Below, piece by piece: positions 33,932-43,325 of a stretch of 64,000 nt of DNA (its first letter is position 1; every line of letters begins with the position of its first letter). A program made the translations under genes and the position numbers. This DNA comes from CAZDAW01 sp964503685 (GTDB lineage Bacteria > Chloroflexota > Anaerolineae > Anaerolineales > Anaerolineaceae). Where the stretch lies: NCBI GenBank assembly GCA_964503685.1, contig CAZDAW010000001.1:1-64000 (forward strand), in the 5' to 3' direction. The notes under the pieces were generated by a model. The model ran no database searches. It saw only the letters and a program-made list of their open reading frames with translations, and was not told where the DNA came from.

Positions 33932-34360
33932 ATGAAAGAACAATTAAGCTGGCAAAAATGCTTTGTTTGCGGTCAGGAAAATCAGCGCGGCCTCAAGATA
34001 AAATTTGTTCGCAATTCGGATGAGGAGGTAACGGCCGAATGCTGCATACCGGAGGATTATCAGGGTTATCCGGGCGTGGTTCATGGGGGCGTTGTCGCGG
34101 CGATGCTGGATGAAGTCGCTGGCAGGGTCTGGTGGGGAGATGAACGTCCTTTCGTTGTTACTGCCCGTCTGGACGTTCGCTATCGAAAACCGACGCCGGT
34201 TGGACAAACGTTAAAATTGGTCGGGAAGGCGGGTAAACGTCGGGGAAATGTCGCAGAAGCAAGCGGAGCAGTGTATGGCCCGGATGGTTCGTTACTGGCT
34301 GAAGCCGAGGGCGTGTTTGTTGAAGTTTCGGCGGAAGATGTGAAGCTGACTGGTAATTGA
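33932..34360 (+). CDS. PaaI-family hotdog thioesterase
   Basis: A 142-aa hotdog-fold protein. The catalytic-type segment YPGVVHGGVVAAMLDEVAG (about residues 49-67) and RLDVRYRKPTPVG near 87 match the PaaI/YbgC superfamily of acyl-CoA thioesterases. An N-terminal CFVCGQENQRGL motif (CxxC, residues 10-21) is also typical of one subgroup. Substrate unknown. Confidence 0.85.
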   Translation: MKEQLSWQKCFVCGQENQRGLKIKFVRNSDEEVTAECCIPEDYQGYPGVVHGGVVAAMLDEVAGRVWWGDERPFVVTARLDVRYRKPTPVGQTLKLVGKAGKRRGNVAEASGAVYGPDGSLLAEAEGVFVEVSAEDVKLTGN

Positions 34361-34380
34361 ATCTTTTGCGAGGTGGCAAA

Positions 34381-35139
34381 ATGATCCTGGAATATCACAG
34401 ACCACAAAAACTGGAAGAAGCGCTGACGTTGTTAACACGCCCTTATCCTCTCACTTATCCTCTGGGAGGGGGAACAGTTCTTAACCGGCGCAATGATCAG
34501 GCTTATGCAGTGGTCGATTTACAGGCGTTAGGATTGAACCAGATAAAAGCTGAAGGCAGCACGATGCGTATCGGGGCCACAACAACGCTTCAATCTTTAT
34601 TGGAACACGAGGCAACTCCTCCGTTGCTCAAAGATGCGCTTCGTCTTGAAAAATCTTTTAATTTACGCCAGATGGCTACCATTGCTGGCGCGCTGGTTGC
34701 TGCTGATGGGCGTTCACCGGCGACCACCCTGTTTATGGTGATGGATGCTCAATTGCAACTGGCGCCCACAAATGAAACGATTCCGTTAGGCGAGTTGCTT
34801 TTACAACGTCCCGGCTATTTGCGAGGAAAATTGATCACTGAAGTAATCATACCTTTGCAGGTCAGGCTGGCGTTCCATTCGGCGGCGCGGACACCCGCTG
34901 ATTTACCCCTGGTCTGCGCTGCTGTTGCCCAATGGCCTTCAGGTCGGGTGCGGGTGGTATCGGGAGGTTATGGGAAAGCGCCCATTATGGTTATGGATGG
35001 GATGGGAGCAGCCGGCGCCAGGGTGGCTGCGGAAAGCGCCTACGGCGAAGCAGGCGATGACCGCGCAAGCGCTGCCTATCGCCGGGAGGTTGTTGGCGTT
35101 CTGGTCGAGCGTTGTTTGAATGATCTGGATATTGGGTGA
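34381..35139 (+). CDS. Molybdenum hydroxylase FAD-binding subunit (CoxM/XdhB-like)
   Basis: A 252-aa protein from ATG 34381 (AGGTGG upstream). It has the FAD-binding fold of CO dehydrogenase medium subunits: the PLGGGTVLNRR loop near residues 27-37, and NLRQMATIAGALVAADGRSP near 95-114. At 252 residues it is shorter than the usual 280 or so, with a reduced C-terminal domain. It passes electrons from 2Fe-2S clusters to FAD. It probably partners the Fe-S/Mo fusion at 36321; an unrelated methyltransferase gene lies between them. Confidence 0.82.
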   Translation: MILEYHRPQKLEEALTLLTRPYPLTYPLGGGTVLNRRNDQAYAVVDLQALGLNQIKAEGSTMRIGATTTLQSLLEHEATPPLLKDALRLEKSFNLRQMATIAGALVAADGRSPATTLFMVMDAQLQLAPTNETIPLGELLLQRPGYLRGKLITEVIIPLQVRLAFHSAARTPADLPLVCAAVAQWPSGRVRVVSGGYGKAPIMVMDGMGAAGARVAAESAYGEAGDDRASAAYRREVVGVLVERCLNDLDIG

Positions 35140-35146
35140 CTGCCAG

Positions 35147-36304
35147 ATGAGTCCAAAAAGAACGGAAAATTCCAACCCTTACAACTTGCCTCTGGATACG
35201 ATTTTAAGAGGGGATTGTATTCAGTTGTTAAATACCTTACCTGAGAAATCTGTTGATCTGATTTTTGCTGACCCGCCCTACAACCTGCAATTGAGAGGTG
35301 AACTCTGGCGGCCGAACATGACGCTGGTCGATGCCGTTGATGATGATTGGGATCAGTTTGAAAGTTTGCTGGCATACGATCGTTTTACCCAGGATTGGTT
35401 GGCTGCCTGCAAGAGAGTGTTAAAAGATACCGGGACAATATGGGTGATTGGTTCGTATCATAATATTTTCAGAGTCGGTAAAATTTTGATGGATCTCGGT
35501 TACTGGATTCTGAATGATGTGGTATGGATTAAAACAAATCCCATGCCTAATTTTCGAGGAGTGCGCTTTACCAATTCGCAGGAAACGCTCATCTGGGCGC
35601 AAAAAATCAAGGGCGCGCGTTACACGTTCAATCATTTTGATATGAAGGCATTGAATGAGGGTTTGCAAATGCGCAGCGACTGGCACTTGCCGACCTGCAC
35701 CGGGAAAGAACGTTTGCGTTTAAATGGCGCCAAAGCGCATGCTGCTCAGAAGCCAGAAGCATTACTTTACCGGGTGATTTTATCCAGCTCTAACCCTGGC
35801 GATGTCGTATTGGATCCGTTTTTTGGGACGGGAACAACCGGCGCGATTGCCAAGCGGTTGCGCCGGCATTGGATTGGCATTGAGCGTGAACCGACATATG
35901 TTGAGCTGGCTGCCCAACGCATAGCCAGCGTGCAGGTTCCATTCTTTGAGGAGGACCTGTATGTTATCCCTGATAAACGAAAATTGCCCCGTATACCTTT
36001 TGGTATGCTTATTGAATATGGTTATCTCTCGGCGGGAGATGTGCTGTATTTTGGTAGAGATGGAAGTGCAACTGCGACCGTATTATCCAATGGTTTAATC
36101 ACCTGCGATGGAATAACCGGATCCATTCACGAGGTCGGCAAGCTGCTCCGTAAAGCTCCCTGCAACGGCTGGGAACAATGGTTCTACGATGATGAGGTCA
36201 GCGGGGAGCGGCTGGCTATTGATCATCTGCGTTCTCAGATGCGCCAGGAATTGGAAGTGCAAACTTCGACGCAGGTAACGGAATTAGTCTCGTTATCGTC
36301 ATAA
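35147..36304 (+). CDS. CcrM-like adenine-N6 DNA methyltransferase
   Basis: A 385-aa beta-class methyltransferase. Catalytic DPPYNLQ (near residue 41) and the SAM-binding DPFFGTGTTGAIAKRL (near 221-236) are intact, in the beta-class order. The C-terminal 100 residues form a RAMA-type domain (IPFGMLIEYGYLSAGDVLYF, GSIHEVGKLLRKAPCNGWEQW) as in Caulobacter CcrM, which methylates GANTC. GANTC specificity here is inference. No restriction endonuclease is adjacent, so it is a solitary, probably regulatory enzyme. ATG 35147 is preferred over one inside the FAD gene. Confidence 0.88.
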   Translation: MSPKRTENSNPYNLPLDTILRGDCIQLLNTLPEKSVDLIFADPPYNLQLRGELWRPNMTLVDAVDDDWDQFESLLAYDRFTQDWLAACKRVLKDTGTIWVIGSYHNIFRVGKILMDLGYWILNDVVWIKTNPMPNFRGVRFTNSQETLIWAQKIKGARYTFNHFDMKALNEGLQMRSDWHLPTCTGKERLRLNGAKAHAAQKPEALLYRVILSSSNPGDVVLDPFFGTGTTGAIAKRLRRHWIGIEREPTYVELAAQRIASVQVPFFEEDLYVIPDKRKLPRIPFGMLIEYGYLSAGDVLYFGRDGSATATVLSNGLITCDGITGSIHEVGKLLRKAPCNGWEQWFYDDEVSGERLAIDHLRSQMRQELEVQTSTQVTELVSLSS

Positions 36305-36320
36305 TTTATGGAGTGTTGCT

Positions 36321-39311
36321 ATGGATATTAATCTCCAGATCAACCAAAAGAATATCGAAATTAACGTCGTTCCTGGGACAACATTACTGGAAGCGTTACG
36401 TTCGTTGGGTTATTTTGGATCCAAGAAGGGTTGCGATAAGGGAGAGTGTGGAGCCTGCACCGTGTTGATGGACGGTAAACCGGTTAATTCCTGCCTTGTA
36501 TTGGCTGTTCAGGCAGAGGGGCATGTGATTCAGACGATAGAGGCAGTGGGGCAGCACCCTGAGCAGGGTTGGAAGAAGACCGAAGGGCTGCATTCACTTC
36601 AACAGGCCTTCATCGAGAGCGGAGCAATTCAATGCGGATATTGCACGCCGGCGATGATTCTGGCAGCGAAAGCCTTGCTCGACAAAAATCCTGTCCCCAG
36701 CGAAGCTCAAGTGCGGGATGCAATTTCGGGTGTGCTGTGCCGCTGCACGGGTTATCTTAAACCGGTTCAGGCAGTGCTGCGGGCAGCGGCTGTTTTGAGA
36801 GGTGAAGCAGTCGAGCCGTTGCAGGGCGCGATTCCTTTACCCCCGGATTGGGTGCAAAAGCCGGGGAGCGGAGAAGGGGCGAGACCCGAACTAGATGAAG
36901 GCCCTGAAGTATTGACTCGAACGGGCGTTTTACCCAAATTGTGGGTGACGCCAAAAACCGGGGTTATGAGGCAGGTCGGCAAATCGGAGCCCAAACTGGA
37001 TGCCGTTAAACTGGCGCAGGGTAAGCCGGCTTTTGCCGCCGATATAGAAATGCGCGGAATGCTGGTTGCCAAAGTGTTACATAGCCCGGTGGCGCATGCC
37101 CGAATAAAAAAGATCGAAACCAGTAAGGCGCGCGCTTTGCCGGGTGTTGCCGCGGTGTTAACCTGGAAAGATGTCCCGCGGGTGGTCTATTCCACCGCCG
37201 GGCAGTCGGACCCAATCCCAGGCCCGCTGGATTCCTTTTCGTTAGATAACAAAGTTCGTTTTGTTGGCGACCGGGTGGCGTTTGTTGCTGCTGAAACGGA
37301 AGAAATAGCTGAGCAAGCCCTCAGGCTGATCGAGGTCGAATATGAACTGCTGCCCGAATTGCTTGATCCGCAGCAGTCGATGCAACCGGGAGCACCGGTG
37401 CTGCACGGTGAACCGGAATATGTCAATTTCGCCGATTCAGACCCTCAACAGAATCGGGCGGCTGAAATTCGTATTGATATCGGGAATGTTGAGCAGGGAT
37501 TTGCTGAAGCAGATCTGATTATCGAAGGCGATTATGAGGTGCCAAAGGTTCAACAGGCGCACATTGAGCCGCATGTGGTGGTGACTTATTGGGATGAAGA
37601 TGACCGCCTGGTGATGCGAACCAGCACTCAGGTGCCTTTTCACGTCCGTCGTATTTTGGCGCCGGTTCTGGGTTTGCCTGCAAAACGTATTCGGGTTATC
37701 AAACCGCGTATTGGAGGCGGTTTCGGCGGCAAACAGGAAGTTATGATTGAAGATGTGGCTGCTCATCTAACCATCGCCACCCGCCGACCGGTGCGCTACG
37801 AATTTACCCGCGAAGAGGAATTCATTGCTGCCCGCTCGCGCCATCCCATGCGCATGCATCTCAAGACGGGGGTTAAGAAGGACGGGACTATAACTGCCAA
37901 TGAGATGTATTGTCTGGCTGATACGGGCGCTTACGGCTGCCATGCCCTCACGGTTCCCGGTAATACCGGGCACAAGGCCATGGCTTTATACGTCGGCGAC
38001 GGAAAATACCGCAAGGACCCCAATATCCGTTTCTATTGCGATGTCGTGTATACCAATCATGCGCCTGCCGGAGCATTTCGCGGTTACGGCGGACCGCAGG
38101 GTTTTTGGGCGGTCGAGCGTCATATGGAAAAGATAGCCCGCCAATTGGGCATGGATCCCATTGAGTTTCGTTTGAAAAACGCTTTGCGACCAGGTGAGGA
38201 GCATCCCTTCAGTAAGGCCTGGAGCGAAGGGCGGGAACCCCGCCCTGAAACGATTCATACGGTAGGACTGGCGGATTGCGTCCAGCAAGGGAAGGCGGCC
38301 ATCGGTTGGGACCAAAAGTTTGCCAACCCGGACTGGCATACGATTCCCGGTAAGCCTTACCTGCGCAGAGGGATTGGCGTAGCCTTTGCCATGCATGGCA
38401 CCGCAATCCCTTATCTGGATATGGGCGCGGCGAGTATCAAGTTGAATGATGACGGGTCATTTAACCTGTTGGTAGGGGCAACCGATCTTGGCACGGGCTC
38501 AGATACTATACTGGCGCAAATGGCAGGCGAAGTGCTGGGTGTACCGCCAGAGGATATCATTACATATTCATCCGATACTGATTTCACTCCCTTCGATAAA
38601 GGCGCTTATGCTTCCAGTACAACTTATATTTCAGGAACGGCGGTGGTGAAGGCGACGCAGCAGGCGGCGGAAAGGATTCGTTTGCGGGCGGCGCGGCTTT
38701 TGAGTGAGCAGGGCGATTCTGTGAAACCAGAGGATATCGTTCTGGCCGATCGCATGGCGTATTCGCCTGAAGGGAAGTCTGTATCTTTACGGGATATCGC
38801 TTTGAGCACCTTGCATCATGTGGATCAGGAACAAATCATGGGTATAGCGTCTTATGTATCGCCCGTTTCACCGCCGCCTTTTGGCGCTCAGTTTGCCGCG
38901 ATTACGCTGGATACACAAACCGGTCAAGTGGTTGTGGACGAAATGGTCATGGCGGTTGATGCCGGGGTGATCGTCAATCCTCTGACGGCATCCGGGCAAA
39001 TCGAGGGCGGCATGACACAGGCGTTGGGCTATGCCGTATGTGAAGAAATGCGGTATGATTCAAAGGGACGCCCGCTGGATAAAGATTTTCGGGAATATCA
39101 TATTTTCCAGGCAGATGAGATGCCAAAGATGCAAACCCTTTTTATCGAAACTTTTGAGCCATCACACCCATTTGGGATTAAAGCATTAGCCGAGATTCCA
39201 CTCGATGGTGTTGCCCCTGCAGTAGGTAATGCGATTGCAGATGCCTGCGGCATTCAGATCGACCAGAATCCGGCAACGCCAGAACGAGTGTGGCGGGAAT
39301 TGAAAAAATGA
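36321..39311 (+). CDS. Xanthine dehydrogenase-family protein, 2Fe-2S and molybdopterin subunits fused
   Basis: A 996-aa fusion. Residues 1-165 bind two 2Fe-2S clusters (CDKGECGACTVL near 38-49 and CGYCTPAM...CRCTGY near 108-143). After a linker, residues 220-996 form the molybdenum-binding part with GGGFGGK, GAFRGYGGPQ, and a late AEIP...AVGNAIADA segment that places the catalytic Glu. This architecture matches enzymes annotated as selenium-dependent xanthine dehydrogenases. Substrate is probably a purine or N-heterocycle (inference). The next gene overlaps by 4 bases. Confidence 0.9.
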   Translation: MDINLQINQKNIEINVVPGTTLLEALRSLGYFGSKKGCDKGECGACTVLMDGKPVNSCLVLAVQAEGHVIQTIEAVGQHPEQGWKKTEGLHSLQQAFIESGAIQCGYCTPAMILAAKALLDKNPVPSEAQVRDAISGVLCRCTGYLKPVQAVLRAAAVLRGEAVEPLQGAIPLPPDWVQKPGSGEGARPELDEGPEVLTRTGVLPKLWVTPKTGVMRQVGKSEPKLDAVKLAQGKPAFAADIEMRGMLVAKVLHSPVAHARIKKIETSKARALPGVAAVLTWKDVPRVVYSTAGQSDPIPGPLDSFSLDNKVRFVGDRVAFVAAETEEIAEQALRLIEVEYELLPELLDPQQSMQPGAPVLHGEPEYVNFADSDPQQNRAAEIRIDIGNVEQGFAEADLIIEGDYEVPKVQQAHIEPHVVVTYWDEDDRLVMRTSTQVPFHVRRILAPVLGLPAKRIRVIKPRIGGGFGGKQEVMIEDVAAHLTIATRRPVRYEFTREEEFIAARSRHPMRMHLKTGVKKDGTITANEMYCLADTGAYGCHALTVPGNTGHKAMALYVGDGKYRKDPNIRFYCDVVYTNHAPAGAFRGYGGPQGFWAVERHMEKIARQLGMDPIEFRLKNALRPGEEHPFSKAWSEGREPRPETIHTVGLADCVQQGKAAIGWDQKFANPDWHTIPGKPYLRRGIGVAFAMHGTAIPYLDMGAASIKLNDDGSFNLLVGATDLGTGSDTILAQMAGEVLGVPPEDIITYSSDTDFTPFDKGAYASSTTYISGTAVVKATQQAAERIRLRAARLLSEQGDSVKPEDIVLADRMAYSPEGKSVSLRDIALSTLHHVDQEQIMGIASYVSPVSPPPFGAQFAAITLDTQTGQVVVDEMVMAVDAGVIVNPLTASGQIEGGMTQALGYAVCEEMRYDSKGRPLDKDFREYHIFQADEMPKMQTLFIETFEPSHPFGIKALAEIPLDGVAPAVGNAIADACGIQIDQNPATPERVWRELKK

Positions 39312-40651
39312 GCCGAGTCTATGTAATCGGTCACGTAAACCCGGATACAGATTCGATTGCTTCGGCAATCGGTTATGCCTGGTTGCTGCGAGAACGCGAC
39401 GGCGTGGACGCGGTGGCAGCGCGGGCCGGGGCAGTGAATCCACAAACGGCATGGGTATTAAAGAGATTAGGCTTGGATAGTCCTTATCTATTGACGGACG
39501 CCTCGCCGCGCTTCGAATCGGTGAGCCGGCGGTTGGATACATCGACGCCAGAGCATCCCTTACGGGAAGCCTGGGCAATAGCCAGCCGCACTGGCGGGGT
39601 TGCGCCAATAATAAATTCGGATGGCACGCCTTACGGTCTGCTTACCGGCCAGAGTCTGTTCGGCTTTATATCGAAGCTGGTGGGCGCGCACGCCCGGCGG
39701 CAGGAAATTCGCCTGAGCGAAATTCTGGACCAGCCCTGCAATCAGGCTGCTGATACCGATGTCCCTCGTTTTCAGGTCGGAAGCCGTATTCGTGATTCTC
39801 TCTCGCGTATCCTGCGGGAAGAGGGCGATATCTTCTGGGTCATCGATGAGCGCGGTCTTTATCGGGGCATTTGCCATCAACGTGATCTACTCAACCCGCC
39901 GCGTCTGAAGGTGGTGCTGGTTGATCACAATGAAGCGCATCAGGCGATTGGGGCGATTGAAGAAGCAGAATTGTTGGAGATATTAGATCACCACCGTTTA
40001 GGGAATCCTTCTACCCGGACGCCGATCAAGTTCACGGTGGATATCGTTGGCAGTACGAGCACACTGGTTTCTGAACGAATCGAAGAAACGGGGTTAAGCG
40101 CGCCGCCGGAAATTGCCGGTATGCTGCTGGCTGGTTTGCTCTCAGATACGCTGATCTTAAAATCGCCCACGACCACACAGCGTGATTGCGACGCGGCTGA
40201 ACGCCTGGGGCGCTGGGCGCTGGTAGGCGGCAGTCCTTTGGAAGGTGAGACGATTCAAACTTTTGGGCAGAAACTTTTGGCAGCCGGGGCGGGTCTGTCC
40301 TCGCGCACGCCGAAGGAGATCGTTGAGAACGATTTGAAATTATATACTTCCGGCGAGTATGAATTTGCCATTGCCCAGGTGGAAATTGACGCCCTGGAAC
40401 AGGTTGCCGAGCAACTACAGCCGTTAAGCAAGGCTTTGGATGATTTGCGTGAGAGCAAAGGTTTGTATTTTACGATGTTGATGGTAACCGACGTGGTACG
40501 CGGATCGAGCCGCTTAATTTTGTCTGGGGCGCCGCCCGCCCTGGAGGATTTACCTTACCCACCGTTGCCGGATGGAACCCGCCTGGCGGAAGGCGTAGTT
40601 TCGCGTAAGAAGCAACTTTTACCGGTCGTGTTAGGGTTATTGGAGGCTTAA
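39308..40651 (+). CDS. ppaC: Manganese-dependent (family II) inorganic pyrophosphatase with CBS domains
   Basis: A 447-aa DHH-family phosphoesterase. N-terminal HVNPDTDSIASAI (about 9-21), then CBS-type sequence inserted at about 75-195, then DHNEAHQA and DHHRLG motifs and a C-terminal DHHA2 domain (about 325-445). This is the layout of nucleotide-regulated family II pyrophosphatases. ATG 39308 overlaps the preceding stop (ATGA). It could pull the pyrophosphate-releasing CofC and MocA reactions encoded in the same run (inference). Confidence 0.88.
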   Translation: MSRVYVIGHVNPDTDSIASAIGYAWLLRERDGVDAVAARAGAVNPQTAWVLKRLGLDSPYLLTDASPRFESVSRRLDTSTPEHPLREAWAIASRTGGVAPIINSDGTPYGLLTGQSLFGFISKLVGAHARRQEIRLSEILDQPCNQAADTDVPRFQVGSRIRDSLSRILREEGDIFWVIDERGLYRGICHQRDLLNPPRLKVVLVDHNEAHQAIGAIEEAELLEILDHHRLGNPSTRTPIKFTVDIVGSTSTLVSERIEETGLSAPPEIAGMLLAGLLSDTLILKSPTTTQRDCDAAERLGRWALVGGSPLEGETIQTFGQKLLAAGAGLSSRTPKEIVENDLKLYTSGEYEFAIAQVEIDALEQVAEQLQPLSKALDDLRESKGLYFTMLMVTDVVRGSSRLILSGAPPALEDLPYPPLPDGTRLAEGVVSRKKQLLPVVLGLLEA

Positions 40652-40652
40652 A

Positions 40653-41465
40653 ATGTCGATTCTGGGAACCGCCGCCGAACTTGAAAAAAAAGGAGAGGCT
40701 GTCGCTTTGTGTACCATTATCAATGGGCAGGGTTCCATTCCCCGACATGTGGGGAGCAAGATGCTCGTTTATCCTGATGGGCATATCGACGGCAGCGTAG
40801 GCGGCGGCGAGTTGGAAATGCGAGTAATTAAAGAAGCTCTGGCTTCGTTATCCGACGCAAAATCTCGGATTGTTCATTACAACATGGTCGATCCGGCAAA
40901 GGGCGACCCCGGTATTTGTGGTGGTCAGGCAGATATCTATATTGAACCGATCCTCAAGCCGCTGCTGGTCGTTATTGGCGGCGGGCATGTCGGCAGGGCA
41001 GTTTCTCACCTGGCCAAGTGGCTCGGTTTTGCTGTGGCTGTATCCGATGACCGCCCTGAGTTTTGCTCCCCTGAGTCGATGCCTGACGCCGATGCCTTTT
41101 ATCCTGTTCCGATGGCAGAACTCCCCAAGCATCTCAAAATTACCCCGCAAACTTACCTGGTGCTGACAACCCGTGGTATGGCGGTGGATGTGCCGGGACT
41201 GCCGGCGCTTTTGGATACGCCGGCAGCTTATATCGGAATCATTGGTTCCAAACGGCGCTGGATTTCAGCGCGGAAGGAACTGGAAAAGATGGGCGTCTCA
41301 AAAGAAAAATTGGATCGGGTGCAGTCTCCGATCGGGTTGGAGTTGAAAGCAGAAACCCCGGAGGAGATTGCCGTCAGCATCATGGCCGAGATTCTCATGC
41401 TGCGCAACGGCGGTACGGGTGAGCGCATGAAGCTGGTAATGAGCGATAAAATTTCCAACAGATGA
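40653..41465 (+). CDS. xdhC: XdhC/CoxI-family molybdenum hydroxylase maturation factor
   Basis: A 270-aa protein. The N-terminal XdhC domain has SIPRHVGSKMLVYPDG and DPGICGGQADIYIEP with the conserved Cys; the C-terminal Rossmann domain has VVIGGGHVGRAV (about residues 107-118) and GIIGSKRRW. XdhC-type proteins bind Moco and promote its sulfuration and insertion into hydroxylases. It is one base after the pyrophosphatase gene. Confidence 0.93.
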   Translation: MSILGTAAELEKKGEAVALCTIINGQGSIPRHVGSKMLVYPDGHIDGSVGGGELEMRVIKEALASLSDAKSRIVHYNMVDPAKGDPGICGGQADIYIEPILKPLLVVIGGGHVGRAVSHLAKWLGFAVAVSDDRPEFCSPESMPDADAFYPVPMAELPKHLKITPQTYLVLTTRGMAVDVPGLPALLDTPAAYIGIIGSKRRWISARKELEKMGVSKEKLDRVQSPIGLELKAETPEEIAVSIMAEILMLRNGGTGERMKLVMSDKISNR

Positions 41466-41486
41466 TTCGTTTTTTTGGAGGCCTCA

Positions 41487-42902
41487 ATGTGGCAGGAATA
41501 TATCTGCGCAACGTCAATTGATGAAGTACTACCTGTATTAGCAGAACATAAAGAAAACGCCCGGATTGTTGCTGGTGCAACGGATCTGATTCTTGAAATG
41601 GAACGGGGTGTTCGCAAAGGCATTAAAATTTTAATCGACATAAGCCGTATCCAGAATTTGGATCGGATTGCTCTCACTGAAGATGAGATTATCCATTTAG
41701 GACCGCTTGTTACCCATAATCAGTGCGCGGCGTCGAAATTGATTCGTGAATACGCGTTTCCGCTGGCGCGCGCCTGCTGGGAGATTGGATCGCCGCAGAT
41801 TCGCAACCGGGGTACCGTAGCAGGTAATTTAATTACAGCTTCTCCGGCAAATGATACGATTGCCTCGCTGATGGCATTGGATGCGAAAATCGTGTTGAAG
41901 TCTTCAAAAGGTGAACGAACCGTTGCGCTTAAGGATTTTTATCTGGGTGTGCGGCGCACGGTAATGGCGCCGGAAGAAATGCTGGTGGATATTAACTTCC
42001 CGGTTCTAAAACAAAATCAGCGCGGCCACTATATCAAACTGGCGTTACGCAAGGCTCAAGCTATTTCACTGGTCAATACGGCGGTAATACTGACTTTTGA
42101 TAGCCGGGAAAACATTCAAAAAGCAGTCATTACCCTGGGCGCTGTTGCCCCAACCATCATTCATGCAGTTGAGGCGGAGAATTATCTGGCGGGGAAGCGT
42201 CTGGATGAAGCGGTTATCGATCAGGCTGCCAGCCTGGCGATGAATGCTTCGCGCCCGATCAGCGATGTGCGCAGTTCGGACGCGTATCGCCGGGAGATGA
42301 CACGGGTGATCATTTCGCGGGCATTGATTGCCCTGAAGCATGGGGAAGAAAGCCTGGGGTTTCCGGAGGCGCCAGTTCTATTATGGGGCAGAGAATATCC
42401 GGGAGTACCCATGCTGGCAGAGAAGACCACTCATTCGGCAGGCGCGCCGATTAGGACGAAGATCAATGGAAAAGAATATGTCTTTACGGGCGGGCAGCAA
42501 AAAACGCTGTTGCGACTGTTGCGCGAAGAGGCTGGTTTAATCGGTACAAAGGAAGGTTGCGCCGAAGGCGAGTGCGGAGCGTGCACGGTGCATCTGGACG
42601 GTGTGGCCGTGATGAGTTGTATGGTGCCTGCGCCACGCGCGCATGGCGCCGAGATTGTTACCATTGAAGGATTGGCGCAGGATGGCCAACTTCACCCGGT
42701 ACAGCAAACTTTCATTGAAGATGGGGCGGTACAGTGTGGTTATTGCACACCGGGTTTTATCATGTCGGCTGCAAAGTTGCTGGAAGAGCGACCCAACCCG
42801 ACTCGGGAGCAAATTCAGCAGGCTATTACGGGTAATTTATGCCGCTGTACGGGTTATTATAAGATTGTTGAGGCGATTGAACATGCCAGCAGGAGGGTAT
42901 GA
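41487..42902 (+). CDS. Molybdenum hydroxylase FAD-binding and 2Fe-2S subunits fused
   Basis: A 471-aa fusion from ATG 41487 (TTGGAGG upstream). Residues 1-290 are the FAD-binding subunit (RIVAGATDLILEMERG, IGSPQIRNRGTVAGNLITAS); residues 315-471 carry two 2Fe-2S sites (CAEGECGACTVHL and CGYCTPGF...CRCTGYYK). It should deliver electrons from the Mo subunit at 43326. This fusion differs from the first set in the operon, where Fe-S is joined to Mo. Confidence 0.92.
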   Translation: MWQEYICATSIDEVLPVLAEHKENARIVAGATDLILEMERGVRKGIKILIDISRIQNLDRIALTEDEIIHLGPLVTHNQCAASKLIREYAFPLARACWEIGSPQIRNRGTVAGNLITASPANDTIASLMALDAKIVLKSSKGERTVALKDFYLGVRRTVMAPEEMLVDINFPVLKQNQRGHYIKLALRKAQAISLVNTAVILTFDSRENIQKAVITLGAVAPTIIHAVEAENYLAGKRLDEAVIDQAASLAMNASRPISDVRSSDAYRREMTRVIISRALIALKHGEESLGFPEAPVLLWGREYPGVPMLAEKTTHSAGAPIRTKINGKEYVFTGGQQKTLLRLLREEAGLIGTKEGCAEGECGACTVHLDGVAVMSCMVPAPRAHGAEIVTIEGLAQDGQLHPVQQTFIEDGAVQCGYCTPGFIMSAAKLLEERPNPTREQIQQAITGNLCRCTGYYKIVEAIEHASRRV

Positions 42903-43270
42903 TGTCGCGAGATTATCGGTCGTATGAATTTAAATCGGATAAGCGATTGGAGAAGGAAAAGATCCATCCGATCTGGCGCGGTATTGGTTTTATTTTCATG
43001 GTGCTGGTGCCATTTCTATCTTACTTCGGCGGTCAAGAATTGATTAAAGCCAATTGGAAATATAACTGGGCGCCTGTTCCTGTAGAACTTGCCGGCCCGG
43101 ATATTTCCCCCTATTTATATCTCAGGCTGGCTGTTGCCGTCGTCTTGATGATATTAATTTATATCGTTTTCTTAATCATCACGTTTGTGTTTAACCAGAT
43201 TGCAGGAGCGCCACGCTATGGCCCTCATGATTCTCCTCCCCTTCGTTATAAAAATGTCAAACGTAAGTGA
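42899..43270 (+). CDS. Two-helix membrane protein of unknown function
   Basis: A 123-aa protein with a basic N-terminus and two hydrophobic segments (about residues 25-45 and 75-100). It is not recognised. The start overlaps the previous stop (ATGATG at 42899-42904, GGAGG upstream), so it is translated with the FAD/Fe-S gene and lies directly before the Mo subunit. It could anchor the complex at the membrane, but this is only inference. Confidence 0.7.
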   Translation: MMSRDYRSYEFKSDKRLEKEKIHPIWRGIGFIFMVLVPFLSYFGGQELIKANWKYNWAPVPVELAGPDISPYLYLRLAVAVVLMILIYIVFLIITFVFNQIAGAPRYGPHDSPPLRYKNVKRK

Positions 43271-43325
43271 GACGAGTAAAAATTTGGGACATCTTCTATT
43301 GAACAGACTATCGGTGAGGTAAAAC

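Noticed and set aside
35147..36304. Restriction-modification system
   Set aside because: The methyltransferase has a CcrM-type architecture and no endonuclease gene beside it; both neighbours are molybdenum hydroxylase genes.
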